This document shows positions 35,826 through 44,704 of a DNA stretch of 64,000 bases, piece after piece; positions within the stretch are counted from its first letter, which is position 1; every line of letters begins with the position of its first letter. The DNA is from Dyadobacter sp. NIV53. GTDB lineage: Bacteria > Bacteroidota > Bacteroidia > Cytophagales > Spirosomataceae. Location: the NCBI RefSeq assembly GCF_019711195.1, contig NZ_CP081299.1:2294001-2358000 (forward strand), written 5' to 3'. The notes under the pieces are model-generated. The model made no database searches. It was given only the letters and a program-made list of their open reading frames with translations, and was not told the DNA's origin. A program made the translations under genes and the position numbers.

Positions 35826-36753
35826 GCTGGTTTTTGCTCAGCCTGCGATGTAATTCTGTACGAAGCACCCCACTACCCGATCCATGGATAAATGTGATTT
35901 CCTCCATTCCATTCGCAACTGCCCTTTCCAGGCTGTTTTCAAATGTCGTCAGCTGAATTTTCAGCATTTCATCATTTGAGAGCCCTGAAAAGTCTTTTTT
36001 TATTTTTTCTATATGCAGATCAATAACATTTTCCGGTTTTTCCAACGCAGGTTTTTCAGGTATATTTTTCTCAATTTCCGCCCCGCCCATCAAACTTGTC
36101 CGCAGGTTCTGAGAAAAATCAGGATTGGAAGCCGGCTCTTCTTTTTTCAGGTTTTCTTCATCCAGCTGATAAACAAATGCTTCTCTCCCTAAAACCGGAG
36201 CCTGTCCTTTACTTTTGTAAAAGGATTGCGCCCTGCACTTCATTTTCTTAAAAAGCGGTTGTGGCAATATATGTTTTCCTTCTCTATAATACAGGATTTT
36301 AAATTCAAAAACCGGCCAGCTTTCAAAATCCTTCATCAGAAGTTCAGACAATTTATGCGAACTACGCGGTTGCAATACACCTCCTGCCAAGCCGTTCGGA
36401 ACAGATTCATCCAATGCTGTTGCACTGAAAGGAAGAGTCCAGTCCGTATTATTGATCAGATAAGCCGTCAACGCACGATCATTAATGGATGCAAAAGCCA
36501 GATAAATTCCTTTTTCAGCAAAAACGGGCGAGCGGGAAACGATTTTATCACTTTGGCTGGCAATCTTCTGTAAATCACCGGCTTTCACCATTCTCTGGGA
36601 TTCCATTGGTGATATGGTTACGATTTCGTTCCTTAAAACAGGAATCCTGAAACCGTCTTCAATTTCAATTTCAACAACATTTCCCGGTAAAAAAGCATAT
36701 ATAACACCTTCCTCGCGTCCATGGACCAGTCTTACTTTATCTCCTATATTCAT
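35755..36753 (-). CDS. DUF2027 and Smr domain protein
   Basis: 332 aa from 'MNIGDKVRLVHGREEG' (ATG at 36753); an upstream start would translate nine residues of a REP-like repeat. The N-terminal part is DUF2027-like (small beta barrel plus a domain to about residue 200), a linker follows, and the last 85 residues are a Smr domain ('VIDLHIEKIKKDFSGL', 'ITFIHGSGSGVLRTELHRRL'), the nuclease-like module of MutS2. No MutS ATPase is attached. The substrate is likely nucleic acid, perhaps stalled-ribosome mRNA as for other SMR proteins, but this is inference. Confidence 0.82.
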   Translation of the reverse strand: MNIGDKVRLVHGREEGVIYAFLPGNVVEIEIEDGFRIPVLRNEIVTISPMESQRMVKAGDLQKIASQSDKIVSRSPVFAEKGIYLAFASINDRALTAYLINNTDWTLPFSATALDESVPNGLAGGVLQPRSSHKLSELLMKDFESWPVFEFKILYYREGKHILPQPLFKKMKCRAQSFYKSKGQAPVLGREAFVYQLDEENLKKEEPASNPDFSQNLRTSLMGGAEIEKNIPEKPALEKPENVIDLHIEKIKKDFSGLSNDEMLKIQLTTFENSLERAVANGMEEITFIHGSGSGVLRTELHRRLSKNQHVQYYKDAQKEKFGYGATLVKIK

Positions 36754-36755
36754 AT

Positions 36756-36803
36756 CTGTTTGGCTTTTAGCGGTTGGCAAATAGCCATGCGGCGGACCGC
36801 CTT
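36756..36803. repeat. REP-like repeat just before the Smr gene
   Basis: On the minus strand the hairpin GGCGGTCCGCC is followed by GCCAACCGCTAAAAGCCAAA, ending 3 bases before the start codon at 36753. It is the same layout as at 60168-60216. Confidence 0.65.
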
Positions 36804-36855
36804 TAACTTACGCTGTGATTCTCAAAATTACATTAATTCTTTACCTTACTGACTG

Positions 36856-37839
36856 CTAAAAATATAAAGGTTTCAAATCAATACCATTTTTACTTATTTG
36901 AAACGCCGGTGCCGGAATTTTAATTGAATTAGCCATAAAACAGATTGCCCGAATGGTTTTATTTCGTGTTTTGATCTTAGTCAGGTCAATATCAAGTGAT
37001 AAATAATACTGCCGGTATGGACGGTATCCTAAGGTTATACTTTTATCTTTTTCAGAACTCACCATATTATTGATTCCATAACCAACTGAAAAGCATAACC
37101 AGGCAGGCCATTGACTATTTTTAAAAAATGATTTTGGGCTTGCAGAATACCAGTAGGTTTGCCCGTTATAATCCTTCAGCCACCTTTCCGAATAGTTAGA
37201 ACCTAATAATTCTGGCCTTACGGCAGCGAGTGAGGTATAATGGAAAGAAAATTTGGGATGGATGCGTATTTCATCCCAAAGCGCAATTTGCCCCAGAAAA
37301 ATTACCGAACCAGTAATATTGGCAATCATGTCGCCTGGTGAAAAACCATAATCAGGCGAAAAACCATCCAGGATTTCTATCGGCGTCTGGAAAATGATAC
37401 CGGAAACTGCTCCGTAAATGAGCATTTGTTTTTTAGAAATTCCGGTTTTCTTATAAATCTCCGCAGTGTGGCGCGCAATCTGGTAAGATGTGTAAACGTG
37501 CCCCATTTTGTCCATTTGCAGCCATTCGTATGTATCGTCTTTTACGCGGAACTTCGTAAGCGGGTTTTTATACCATGATTTACTCAGGCCATATATACTA
37601 CCCAAATATAAAACAGACTGTCCTGCAAATATGGTTCGGAGCAGTTTATAATCAGGGGTTTTGTTAAGGGTAGTATCAACCCGTATGCTATCAGCCTGGG
37701 CTGAAACAAATTCACAATTAACAAGTAAAATGAGGGCCAGCAGAATCGATTGAAAACTTAAGCAAGTGAGCTTGTAACTCTTATTTTTTTGTTGATGACA
37801 AATATTATTCACTAAAAAACAGCCTTTAATATCCACCAT
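36856..37839 (-). CDS. DUF2279 family protein
   Basis: 327 aa. A hydrophobic signal-like segment ('SILLALILLVNCEFVSAQ', about residues 31-48) follows a long polar N-terminus, so the true start may be downstream of the first ATG. The body has 'MDKMGHVYTSYQIAR', 'GAVSGIIFQTPIEILDGFSPDYGFSPGDMIAN' and an outer-membrane-like C-terminal part ending in aromatic 'PLYF'. These match DUF2279 proteins of Bacteroidota, function unknown, predicted in the envelope. It overlaps the vWA gene by 14 bases and is its operon partner. Confidence 0.75.
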   Translation of the reverse strand: MVDIKGCFLVNNICHQQKNKSYKLTCLSFQSILLALILLVNCEFVSAQADSIRVDTTLNKTPDYKLLRTIFAGQSVLYLGSIYGLSKSWYKNPLTKFRVKDDTYEWLQMDKMGHVYTSYQIARHTAEIYKKTGISKKQMLIYGAVSGIIFQTPIEILDGFSPDYGFSPGDMIANITGSVIFLGQIALWDEIRIHPKFSFHYTSLAAVRPELLGSNYSERWLKDYNGQTYWYSASPKSFFKNSQWPAWLCFSVGYGINNMVSSEKDKSITLGYRPYRQYYLSLDIDLTKIKTRNKTIRAICFMANSIKIPAPAFQISKNGIDLKPLYF

Positions 37840-39901
37840 GGTACTTTCTTAATCCCCATTCAATTCCCATCAAAATGACTAACAGGAAAAATAACCATTT
37901 CAGGTGTATCAGTTCTACCATTTCTTCGGAGCTGTCCAGGCGATCGGAAGGGCGATTTTGCTTTAATTTCTGTACAAATTGAGCCAATGATGTTGATGGA
38001 ACAAATTCTCCTCCTGTATTCTTGGCAAGTTCACGCAGCATACCAAAATCAGCCGTGGTATTGTTCATTTCCAGATCCGCATTTCTAATTACAAACTGGC
38101 CGTTCACTTTTTCCAGCCCCGCTCGTAATGAAGCAGAAGCCTGAAATCGGTAAACACCTTCACTCAAACCACTGATATTAAACCTTGGATTTTCGGCACT
38201 ATGTGTATAAGTAAACTGACGGCTTTTTCCTTTTTCATCAGTAATCATAAGCTTTACTTCCTGACCGTAAATCTGTTCGTAAATATCATTGTACACTTCC
38301 GTCTGGAAAACAACCTGTTCACCTGCCTCAAATTCCGCACGAACGGGATATACCCGGAATTTCCGTTTGTCTTCCCTTACCGATAATATCTGGATCAGTT
38401 TCTGGAAAAGATTGTCGACCACATCCTGTTTGTTTGTAAGGGCATATTCTTCCTGGCGCCATTGCCACAATCCTTCTCCAGCCAAAACTGCAATTTTTTG
38501 TTCAGCGGTAGTATTTAAAATTAAAAGTGGTTTGCTGGTATTCAGTGTTCCAACCTTTTGGTATAATATGGTCTCAGTTCCTGATGACAGATTATACTCA
38601 CCAAATGGAACTGAAAGAGGTGGCAACCGTTCCATTAGTTTCAGACTTTCAGCATCCAGATTCAGCATGTGAAAGGAAGGGTTATATCTGGCCGTCACTT
38701 TATCAGTCTGCCCGTTCATAGCACTGATCGTCAACGACCTGTTCAATGTATTTACTAATGGTACTGCCGACTGGTTCCCCAATATGTACAAAATAGGGGT
38801 TTTTGCATCAATAAACTTACGAACCATCGCATTTCCCTGACCTAATACATTAGGAACCTGATGCAGGATAACCAGGTCGTATGGCTTACTGGTAACGGGC
38901 AAATTGCCCGAAATAGTCAGGATCTGTACATCCAGGTCATAATTATCATTGCTTTCAATCAGGCTTCGCAGTGCTTTTATATCCGGATGCGGCGTTAGCG
39001 CGAGTAACAGGATCTTTTGTCGGCCATCAATAATATCAATGTAAATTTCCCTTTTATTATTCCGGGTTGAAGATTCACCCGCAACTGAACCCAGTTCAAC
39101 TGTATAATGCTGAACTCCTTTTTGGGATGACGTTGTTTTGAAATCATAGCTTTTAAAGAAAGAAGCCTTATCAATCAGCACTTTCTGGGTTTCTATGATC
39201 CTGCCATTCTGTTTCAGGGAAACCGTCGTTGTTTTCCCGGCAAGGCCATTCGCAACAATTTCAGCTTTTACAGGAAAATCATTACCTAAATAAGCAACAC
39301 GGTTACTGATCACATCTTTAATACTAATGTCCAGGTCCGGTATGGTATCCCCGACTGCCAGTGTATTGACTTTAAATGGATAACGGCCAAAAGCAGGTGA
39401 AATTCCCTGATTTACAATACCATCAGAAAGAAGCACAACATCTGTGAGATTTCTTCCTTCAAAATTACTTTTAACAGTCTGCAATAAGCCTGACAAATCT
39501 GTTTTATTCTTATCAAATCTGATCGAATCCGCTTCGTTATTCTTAACCGGCCTATCCAGAGTTTGTATACTTACTTCAAATCCTGCGGTAGTCAGTTCCT
39601 GCGCAGCGGCGGATACATTCTTCAATTGCGCTGCCGCATAACTTTTAACCGATTCTGAATTATCAATCGCAAACACTACTTTGGCTTTATCGATAGTAGT
39701 TTCTGTTTTCCGGATCAAGGGACTTAGCAGTAAAAAGCAAATAGCCGTTACAGTAAGCCCACGCAGAAAAGCAAGTCCATAATTCAACTTCTTACCCCAT
39801 GAAGGAACAGGCTGATACAACAGCCATGCATAAGCCGCTCCCGCAAGCAAACAAAAAATGATAAACCAGTAAGGAGTTTGAAAAAGAAGTTCAGAACGCA
39901 T
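37826..39901 (-). CDS. Membrane protein with von Willebrand factor A-like domain
   Basis: 691 aa. Two N-terminal membrane helices (about residues 10-30 and 40-62) precede a vWA-like domain with 'VVFAIDNSESVKSY', which has the DxSxS of a metal-dependent adhesion site. Middle parts look like glutamine-amidotransferase-like/Ig segments ('DLVILHQVPNVLGQG', 'PILYILGNQSAVP'), and a single helix sits at the C-terminus ('LIHLKWLFFLLVILMGIEW'). It resembles BatA/BatB-type aerotolerance membrane proteins, but the exact role is unknown. The gene is the first of a pair with the DUF2279 gene. Confidence 0.75.
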   Translation of the reverse strand: MRSELLFQTPYWFIIFCLLAGAAYAWLLYQPVPSWGKKLNYGLAFLRGLTVTAICFLLLSPLIRKTETTIDKAKVVFAIDNSESVKSYAAAQLKNVSAAAQELTTAGFEVSIQTLDRPVKNNEADSIRFDKNKTDLSGLLQTVKSNFEGRNLTDVVLLSDGIVNQGISPAFGRYPFKVNTLAVGDTIPDLDISIKDVISNRVAYLGNDFPVKAEIVANGLAGKTTTVSLKQNGRIIETQKVLIDKASFFKSYDFKTTSSQKGVQHYTVELGSVAGESSTRNNKREIYIDIIDGRQKILLLALTPHPDIKALRSLIESNDNYDLDVQILTISGNLPVTSKPYDLVILHQVPNVLGQGNAMVRKFIDAKTPILYILGNQSAVPLVNTLNRSLTISAMNGQTDKVTARYNPSFHMLNLDAESLKLMERLPPLSVPFGEYNLSSGTETILYQKVGTLNTSKPLLILNTTAEQKIAVLAGEGLWQWRQEEYALTNKQDVVDNLFQKLIQILSVREDKRKFRVYPVRAEFEAGEQVVFQTEVYNDIYEQIYGQEVKLMITDEKGKSRQFTYTHSAENPRFNISGLSEGVYRFQASASLRAGLEKVNGQFVIRNADLEMNNTTADFGMLRELAKNTGGEFVPSTSLAQFVQKLKQNRPSDRLDSSEEMVELIHLKWLFFLLVILMGIEWGLRKYHGGY

Positions 39902-40016
39902 ATTGAAAAAAAGCAGTTTTCAGTAAGGCAGTAGTCAATATAGCAAGATACAGCAAAACCGGTTACTTTTTACTGCAAACTATGCATTAGCCGTTGTTAA
40001 ACTTTCATAAAAAATT

Positions 40017-40763
40017 TTAGGTCAGCATACCGCCATCTACCTGAATAACTTGTCCGGTAATGTATTTGGAAAGATCCGACGCTAAAAAAATACATGCATC
40101 AGCCACTTCTTCAGGTTGTCCGCCACGTTTCATTGGTATGGACTGTTTCCAGTCTTCCACTGCTTTTGATTCGATTGCACCGGTCATTTCTGTTTCGATA
40201 AAACCAGGTGCAACCGCATTAGAACGGATGTTACGTGATCCTAATTCAAGTGCAACGGATTTGGTAAAACCAATAATTCCGGCTTTTGAGGCTGCATAAT
40301 TGGCCTGTCCGGCATTTCCGCGTATCCCAACTACCGATGTAATATTAATGATAGAACCACTTTTGGCACGCATCATCGTCTTGGTTGCAGCCTTGGTCAG
40401 GTTAAAAACAGATTTAAGGTTGATGTTGATAACTGTATCCCAGTTTTCTTCACTCATACGCATTAGCAAACCATCACGCGTAACGCCTGCATTATTAATC
40501 AGAATATCGAGCTTACCAAAATCAGCAACTACATCAGTAACCAGTTGGTCAGCAGCCTGAAAATCAGATGCATCGGAGCGATATCCTTTTGCTTTAATTC
40601 CAAATTGTTCCAGCTCCTGAGCCAGAGCCTCCCCTTTTTCCACACTGGACAGATAAGTAAAAGCAACATTAGCGCCTTCCTGTGCCAAACGCAAAGCAAT
40701 AGCGCGTCCTATACCACGTGAGGCCCCGGTAACCAAAGCCACTTTATTTTCTACTAATTTCAT
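40017..40763 (-). CDS. fabG: 3-oxoacyl-[acyl-carrier-protein] reductase
   Basis: 248 aa classical SDR. The cofactor motif 'TGASRGIGRAIA', 'NNAGVTRDGLLMRM', and the catalytic triad S143, Y156, K160 ('YAASKAG') are present, and 'VAPGFIETEMT' and 'VIQVDGGM' match FabG closely. It reduces 3-oxoacyl-ACP with NADPH in each fatty acid elongation round. It is a single gene with a good Bacteroidota promoter at 40844-40875. Confidence 0.93.
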   Translation of the reverse strand: MKLVENKVALVTGASRGIGRAIALRLAQEGANVAFTYLSSVEKGEALAQELEQFGIKAKGYRSDASDFQAADQLVTDVVADFGKLDILINNAGVTRDGLLMRMSEENWDTVININLKSVFNLTKAATKTMMRAKSGSIINITSVVGIRGNAGQANYAASKAGIIGFTKSVALELGSRNIRSNAVAPGFIETEMTGAIESKAVEDWKQSIPMKRGGQPEEVADACIFLASDLSKYITGQVIQVDGGMLT

Positions 40764-40843
40764 TTGTTAAGATTTGAAACATTTAAGCTTAAGAATACCG
40801 CTATAATTTAGTCGTGTATCCGAAACGGTGAATTAACGATTGG

Positions 40844-40875
40844 CAAAAATAGAGTATTGTAAAGAGATGGGCAAA
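40844..40875 (-). promoter_or_regulatory. fabG promoter
   Basis: On the minus strand TTTG (40875-40872), 20 bases, then TATTTTTG (40851-40844): a full match to the Bacteroidota -33/-7 pattern, with transcription starting near 40837. The rest of the 328-base gap 40764-41091 holds no gene. Confidence 0.7.
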
Positions 40876-41091
40876 AAAGACGGTTTTTATTGATTTCTTT
40901 TAGGTTTAAATATGAATAAATATTCTATTATACTTTCAGAATGGATTTTAACCCACTATGCATAACCATTAATCCTCTTTCTCTGCCAGAATTCCTCCAT
41001 TCCCAAAACCTTCCTGGCATTGTCTTTGTTCGATAATTATTAGTTTAACTTACGAAATGGCTGAAACAGGTCAGAAAAAAATTTATACAAA

Positions 41092-41805
41092 ATGGCAGAA
41101 TTAATTAAAACGGCACTTATTACCGGAGGTTCAAAAGGAATTGGATACGGTGTAGCAGAAGTGCTGATTAAAGAAGGTATACGGGTTGCAGTTACAAGCC
41201 GGACTAAAAAAAGTGCTGACGAGGCCGCCGCTTCTCTTAATAAAATCAAGGAAGGATATGCATTAGGTATTGAATCCGATGTGAGAAACCTGGAATCACA
41301 GGAAAAAGCTGTGGCTGCGGTACTTGCTAAATGGGGACAACTTGATTACGTAATCGCCAATGCTGGAGTTGGCCACATGGCTCCAATTCAGGAATTAACT
41401 GCTGAGCAATGGCACGAAACTATTGACATTAACCTGACCGGGGTGTTTTTCAGTGCCAAAGCATCTCTTAAAGCACTAACAGAAACGAAAGGATATTTTA
41501 TCACTATTTCGAGTCTGGCGGGAACAAACTTCTTTCCAAATGGAACAGCATACAATGCGAGTAAGTTCGGTGTGGTAGGCTTTTCACAAGCTATGATGAT
41601 GGACGTGCGAAGCGCTGGTATTAAAGTAACAACCATTATGCCCGGATCCGTTGCAACTGAGTTTGCGGGACATGAGCCTTCTGAAAAAGACGCATGGAAA
41701 ATCCAGCCCGAAGATATTGGCCAGATCGTTTCCGACCTGATTAAAATGCCTGCCCGTACGTTGCCTAGTAAGGTTGAAGTACGGCCATCAATTCCTGGAA
41801 AATAA
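41092..41805 (+). CDS. SDR family NAD(P)-dependent oxidoreductase
   Basis: 237 aa classical SDR. 'ALITGGSKGIGYGVAEVLI' binds the cofactor; 'NAGVGHMAPI', 'SSLAGTNFFPNGTAYNASKFG' holds the Ser, Tyr and Lys of the active site, and 'IMPGSVATEFAG' follows. The Arg-rich 'TSRTKKSADE' after beta strand 2 suggests NADP(H). Substrate unknown; this subgroup is often annotated as 3-ketoacyl-ACP reductase or sepiapterin reductase-like. It is a single gene ending at a bidirectional terminator. Confidence 0.85.
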   Translation: MAELIKTALITGGSKGIGYGVAEVLIKEGIRVAVTSRTKKSADEAAASLNKIKEGYALGIESDVRNLESQEKAVAAVLAKWGQLDYVIANAGVGHMAPIQELTAEQWHETIDINLTGVFFSAKASLKALTETKGYFITISSLAGTNFFPNGTAYNASKFGVVGFSQAMMMDVRSAGIKVTTIMPGSVATEFAGHEPSEKDAWKIQPEDIGQIVSDLIKMPARTLPSKVEVRPSIPGK

Positions 41806-41885
41806 TTGTTTTAGAGTTAAAAAAGAGGGGAGTAAGCTGTATTACTTCAAACAATAACATCAAAAACCTTCACGATTAACATAAA

Positions 41886-41915
41886 AAAGTGTGTCTTCAA
41901 ACGAGGACACACTTT
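41886..41915. terminator. Bidirectional terminator
   Basis: AAAGTGTGTC and GACACACTTT form a 10-bp perfect stem with A and T runs on both sides, between the convergent SDR and isomerase genes. Confidence 0.85.
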
Positions 41916-41952
41916 TTCAATTACCAGAATATAATTATCATATTTAAGAAGC

Positions 41953-42924
41953 TTAGCTGAACACTTCTCTGAATAGTTTCAGGCTTTTAGGAACTGCTGT
42001 GCTTGCATCTTCTTTCCCTTCCATCTCCAGGGATACGTATCCTTTGAAATTTGCTTTCCTGAGGATCGCAGCAATTTTCTTATAATCGAGGTTCAGGTCA
42101 TAATAATGCCCTCCTCCATAATATGTTTTGGCTTGTACAATAGTTGCGTAAGGTGCCAGTCGTTCAAATTGCGGATAAGGATCTCCCACAAAATTACCTG
42201 TATCCACATTCATACCCATAGCAGGCGAAGAAGACAATGGTTTATAAATTTCCAGCAGGTAATCAATATTGGATGATAATCCCCAGTGATTTTCTATAGC
42301 CAGGATTACCCCCGCTTTTTCGGCTGCAACCAGGCATTCACCGTATGAATCTATACACCATTTAATAGCGTCTTTGTCTGTATAACCTTCGATTGGTGGT
42401 TCCTGGCCATCTTTGTAATAAGCAGCATCGCGCGGTTTAGTCCGCCAGCTGCCTGTGTTCATACGAACACAAGGAATGCCCATCTGCGTAGCCAGATTAA
42501 TGCAGCGAATCGTGTGCTCCACATCTTTCTTGCGGTCTTCTGCTTTGGGTTGTACAAAACTCTGATGAATTGAAAGCATCGGAAGTGACAAACCATTGTC
42601 AAAAGCCAGGCGTTTCAGTTTATTCATGTAAGGAATAGTCTCATTATCCATTTGGCGGTGTAATATTTCAACACCATCAAAACCCATACGCGCGGCATCT
42701 TCAATCACTTTTTCAACAGGGTATTTTTCTTTCTGAAAATGCCAGTAAGAGTAGGTGGAAACAGCCAGAGGAATTCTTCTTGCAACAGGAGCCGGCATAG
42801 GTTCAGCTGATGCTGCCTGTAATGAATTCCCTGCCAAAAGTGCAGCCCCGGCCAATGCGCTGGTTTTTAACCAGTCTCTTCTTGAAGAATTATCCTCTTT
42901 GACAGATTGTTTTAAGTTGAGCAT
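41953..42924 (-). CDS. Sugar phosphate isomerase/epimerase-like protein with Tat signal
   Basis: 323 aa from 'MLNLKQSVKEDNSSRRDWLK' (ATG at 42924); an ATG 11 codons earlier would place extra residues before the Tat motif. 'SRRDWLKTSALAGAALLAG' is a twin-arginine signal, so the protein is exported folded. The body is a xylose isomerase-like TIM barrel with metal-binding type residues in 'DGVEILHRQ', 'LAIENHWGLSSNIDYLLEIY', 'MNVDTGNFVGDP' and 'GYVSLEMEGKED'. Substrate unknown; many related exported proteins sit next to glycan-use genes, as here next to SusCD. A terminator separates it from susD. Confidence 0.85.
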   Translation of the reverse strand: MLNLKQSVKEDNSSRRDWLKTSALAGAALLAGNSLQAASAEPMPAPVARRIPLAVSTYSYWHFQKEKYPVEKVIEDAARMGFDGVEILHRQMDNETIPYMNKLKRLAFDNGLSLPMLSIHQSFVQPKAEDRKKDVEHTIRCINLATQMGIPCVRMNTGSWRTKPRDAAYYKDGQEPPIEGYTDKDAIKWCIDSYGECLVAAEKAGVILAIENHWGLSSNIDYLLEIYKPLSSSPAMGMNVDTGNFVGDPYPQFERLAPYATIVQAKTYYGGGHYYDLNLDYKKIAAILRKANFKGYVSLEMEGKEDASTAVPKSLKLFREVFS

Positions 42925-42960
42925 AAAAGATGATTTAGGAATAGAAATAACGGTCAAAGT

Positions 42961-43000
42961 AAAAAAAATCCCCGAAGTTCTTTGCGAGCATCGGGGAGAT
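42961..43000 (-). terminator. Rho-independent terminator after susD
   Basis: On the minus strand CCCCGA (42995-42990) pairs with TCGGGG (42974-42969), with flanking A/T pairs, and seven or more T residues follow. Confidence 0.8.
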
Positions 43001-43004
43001 TTTT

Positions 43005-44669
43005 TTAAGGATTTTGTTTCAAAACGGCTGAGCCCATAATATCTATCTGCGCTTGTGGAATCGGGAAGTATTCACTTTTCCCTTTTACAAATGTTGCTCC
43101 GGTCAGATAAGTTCTTTTCTTACTTTCCTTCGCAATGTAAGCGTTCAATACTACGTCTGCATTTCCCCAGCGAACCAGGTCGAAGTGACGGTGGCCTTCC
43201 ATAGCCAGTTCAACACGACGTTCAAAACGCACTGCTTTTCTTGCATAATCCTGACTTGCAAAAACAGGATATGGTTTTACCAGATAATTGGCTGCATTTG
43301 TTCCGTCCGCTTTTTTTACGACCTCGGTAGCAGCACGTGTCCTGATCTGATTGACAATTGACAAAGCAGTTGCCAGATCATTTTCTTCTACCGCGATTTC
43401 AGCACGCATCAGAAGAATATCAGCAAAACGCAAAGCACGGTAGTTATTAGAATTGGCACGTGGAGACTCTGCACCAGCGTTTTCACCGCTCGCAGCAAAA
43501 AACTTTTTGAAAGTATAGGGTCCTGCAAAGCTCTGGTCACGGATCCAGTTTTTTCCCGGATGTACACCCCAGTTAAGAAAAGGCAAGCCTCTGCGTCCTA
43601 CCGTCCAGTCTAATCTTGGATCCAATGTTCCGTCATATGGAGTGAAAGGATCGCTTGAAGCAAGGCCTTCGTCATTTTTTACATCAACATCATTGAAAGT
43701 ATCCAAAAGAGGCAAACCACCTGCATCCGTTTTAAATGCATTAACCAGATTTTGTGAAGGCTGGTAAAATCCGCAGCAACCGCCCGGGCCAGATCCATAT
43801 GGAAAGTTCAGGTTATCGCCCCAGCTTCCGTTTTCTCCACTCCCACCATCAGCAACGGACATCTGTACTTCAAATACCGATTCACTGTTATTTTCAGTTG
43901 CGATTCTGAAATTGTCGTGATAGTTTGCTACCAATGCAAAAGGGCCGTTTGTAACGACATCAACAAGCAAAGGTTTTGCTGCTGTATAGTCGCTTTGATA
44001 CATATGCACTTTCGCCAGATAGGCCTTTGCGCTCCATTTGCTTGCTCTTCCAACCTGTGCTTTTGTAGCAGAAAGGTTATCAACCGCAAACTGGAAATCA
44101 GCTTCAATCATCGGCCAGATGTCTTTATCGTTCGGCAGGTTGATATAATCTGTCACCGTCTCATCCACATAAGGAACCATGTTCCACATCTTTTTTGCTT
44201 CGAAATGATACCAGCCGCGTAGAAATCTTGCTTCAGCAGTAGCTTGTGTTTTTTCAGCTTCGTTCATATCCGCTGCTTTGCCCACCAGGCGCAACACATC
44301 ATTGGAACGCGAAACACCATCATACAAGGCAACCCATTTTTCATTAAAACCACCAATATCCGCCTGCTGAATGTATTTTTCAATAGTAGTGATCTGGGCA
44401 AGGTCACCCACGTCACTTCCTTTGTAGCCATCATCCGATGCAACGGTTCCATAGATCCAGTTACTCACTGCCGAGAAGTAAGTTCCGCCAGAACCTACAC
44501 CGTCCAATAAGCTATATGCACCGATCAATACTGCATTAACACCCGTTTTGGTTGAAAGTAAGGTTTCGTTTCCTACACCAAGCGGAGTAGTTTCCAGAAA
44601 TTTATCTTTACAGGAAGTAACTATTCCCATGCAGACTAATGCTGTAAATACTAAAATTTTCTTTTTCAT
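43005..44669 (-). CDS. SusD/RagB-family glycan-binding outer membrane lipoprotein
   Basis: 554 aa. The lipobox 'GIVTSC' (Cys20) anchors it to the outer membrane surface. Typical SusD parts are 'FLETTPLG' after the lipid site, the TPR-like helices 'QATAEARFLRGWYHFEAKKMW', 'WSAKAYLAKVHMYQSDY', and the C-terminal 'RFADILLMRAEIAVEENDLA', 'VNQIRTRA' and 'RRVELAMEGHRHFDLVRWG'. It caps the SusC transporter and binds its glycan or peptide substrate. The gene lies 35 bases after susC. Confidence 0.94.
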   Translation of the reverse strand: MKKKILVFTALVCMGIVTSCKDKFLETTPLGVGNETLLSTKTGVNAVLIGAYSLLDGVGSGGTYFSAVSNWIYGTVASDDGYKGSDVGDLAQITTIEKYIQQADIGGFNEKWVALYDGVSRSNDVLRLVGKAADMNEAEKTQATAEARFLRGWYHFEAKKMWNMVPYVDETVTDYINLPNDKDIWPMIEADFQFAVDNLSATKAQVGRASKWSAKAYLAKVHMYQSDYTAAKPLLVDVVTNGPFALVANYHDNFRIATENNSESVFEVQMSVADGGSGENGSWGDNLNFPYGSGPGGCCGFYQPSQNLVNAFKTDAGGLPLLDTFNDVDVKNDEGLASSDPFTPYDGTLDPRLDWTVGRRGLPFLNWGVHPGKNWIRDQSFAGPYTFKKFFAASGENAGAESPRANSNNYRALRFADILLMRAEIAVEENDLATALSIVNQIRTRAATEVVKKADGTNAANYLVKPYPVFASQDYARKAVRFERRVELAMEGHRHFDLVRWGNADVVLNAYIAKESKKRTYLTGATFVKGKSEYFPIPQAQIDIMGSAVLKQNP

Positions 44670-44704
44670 ATTTTTTCGATTCTAAAAATCTATAATATTT
44701 TTTA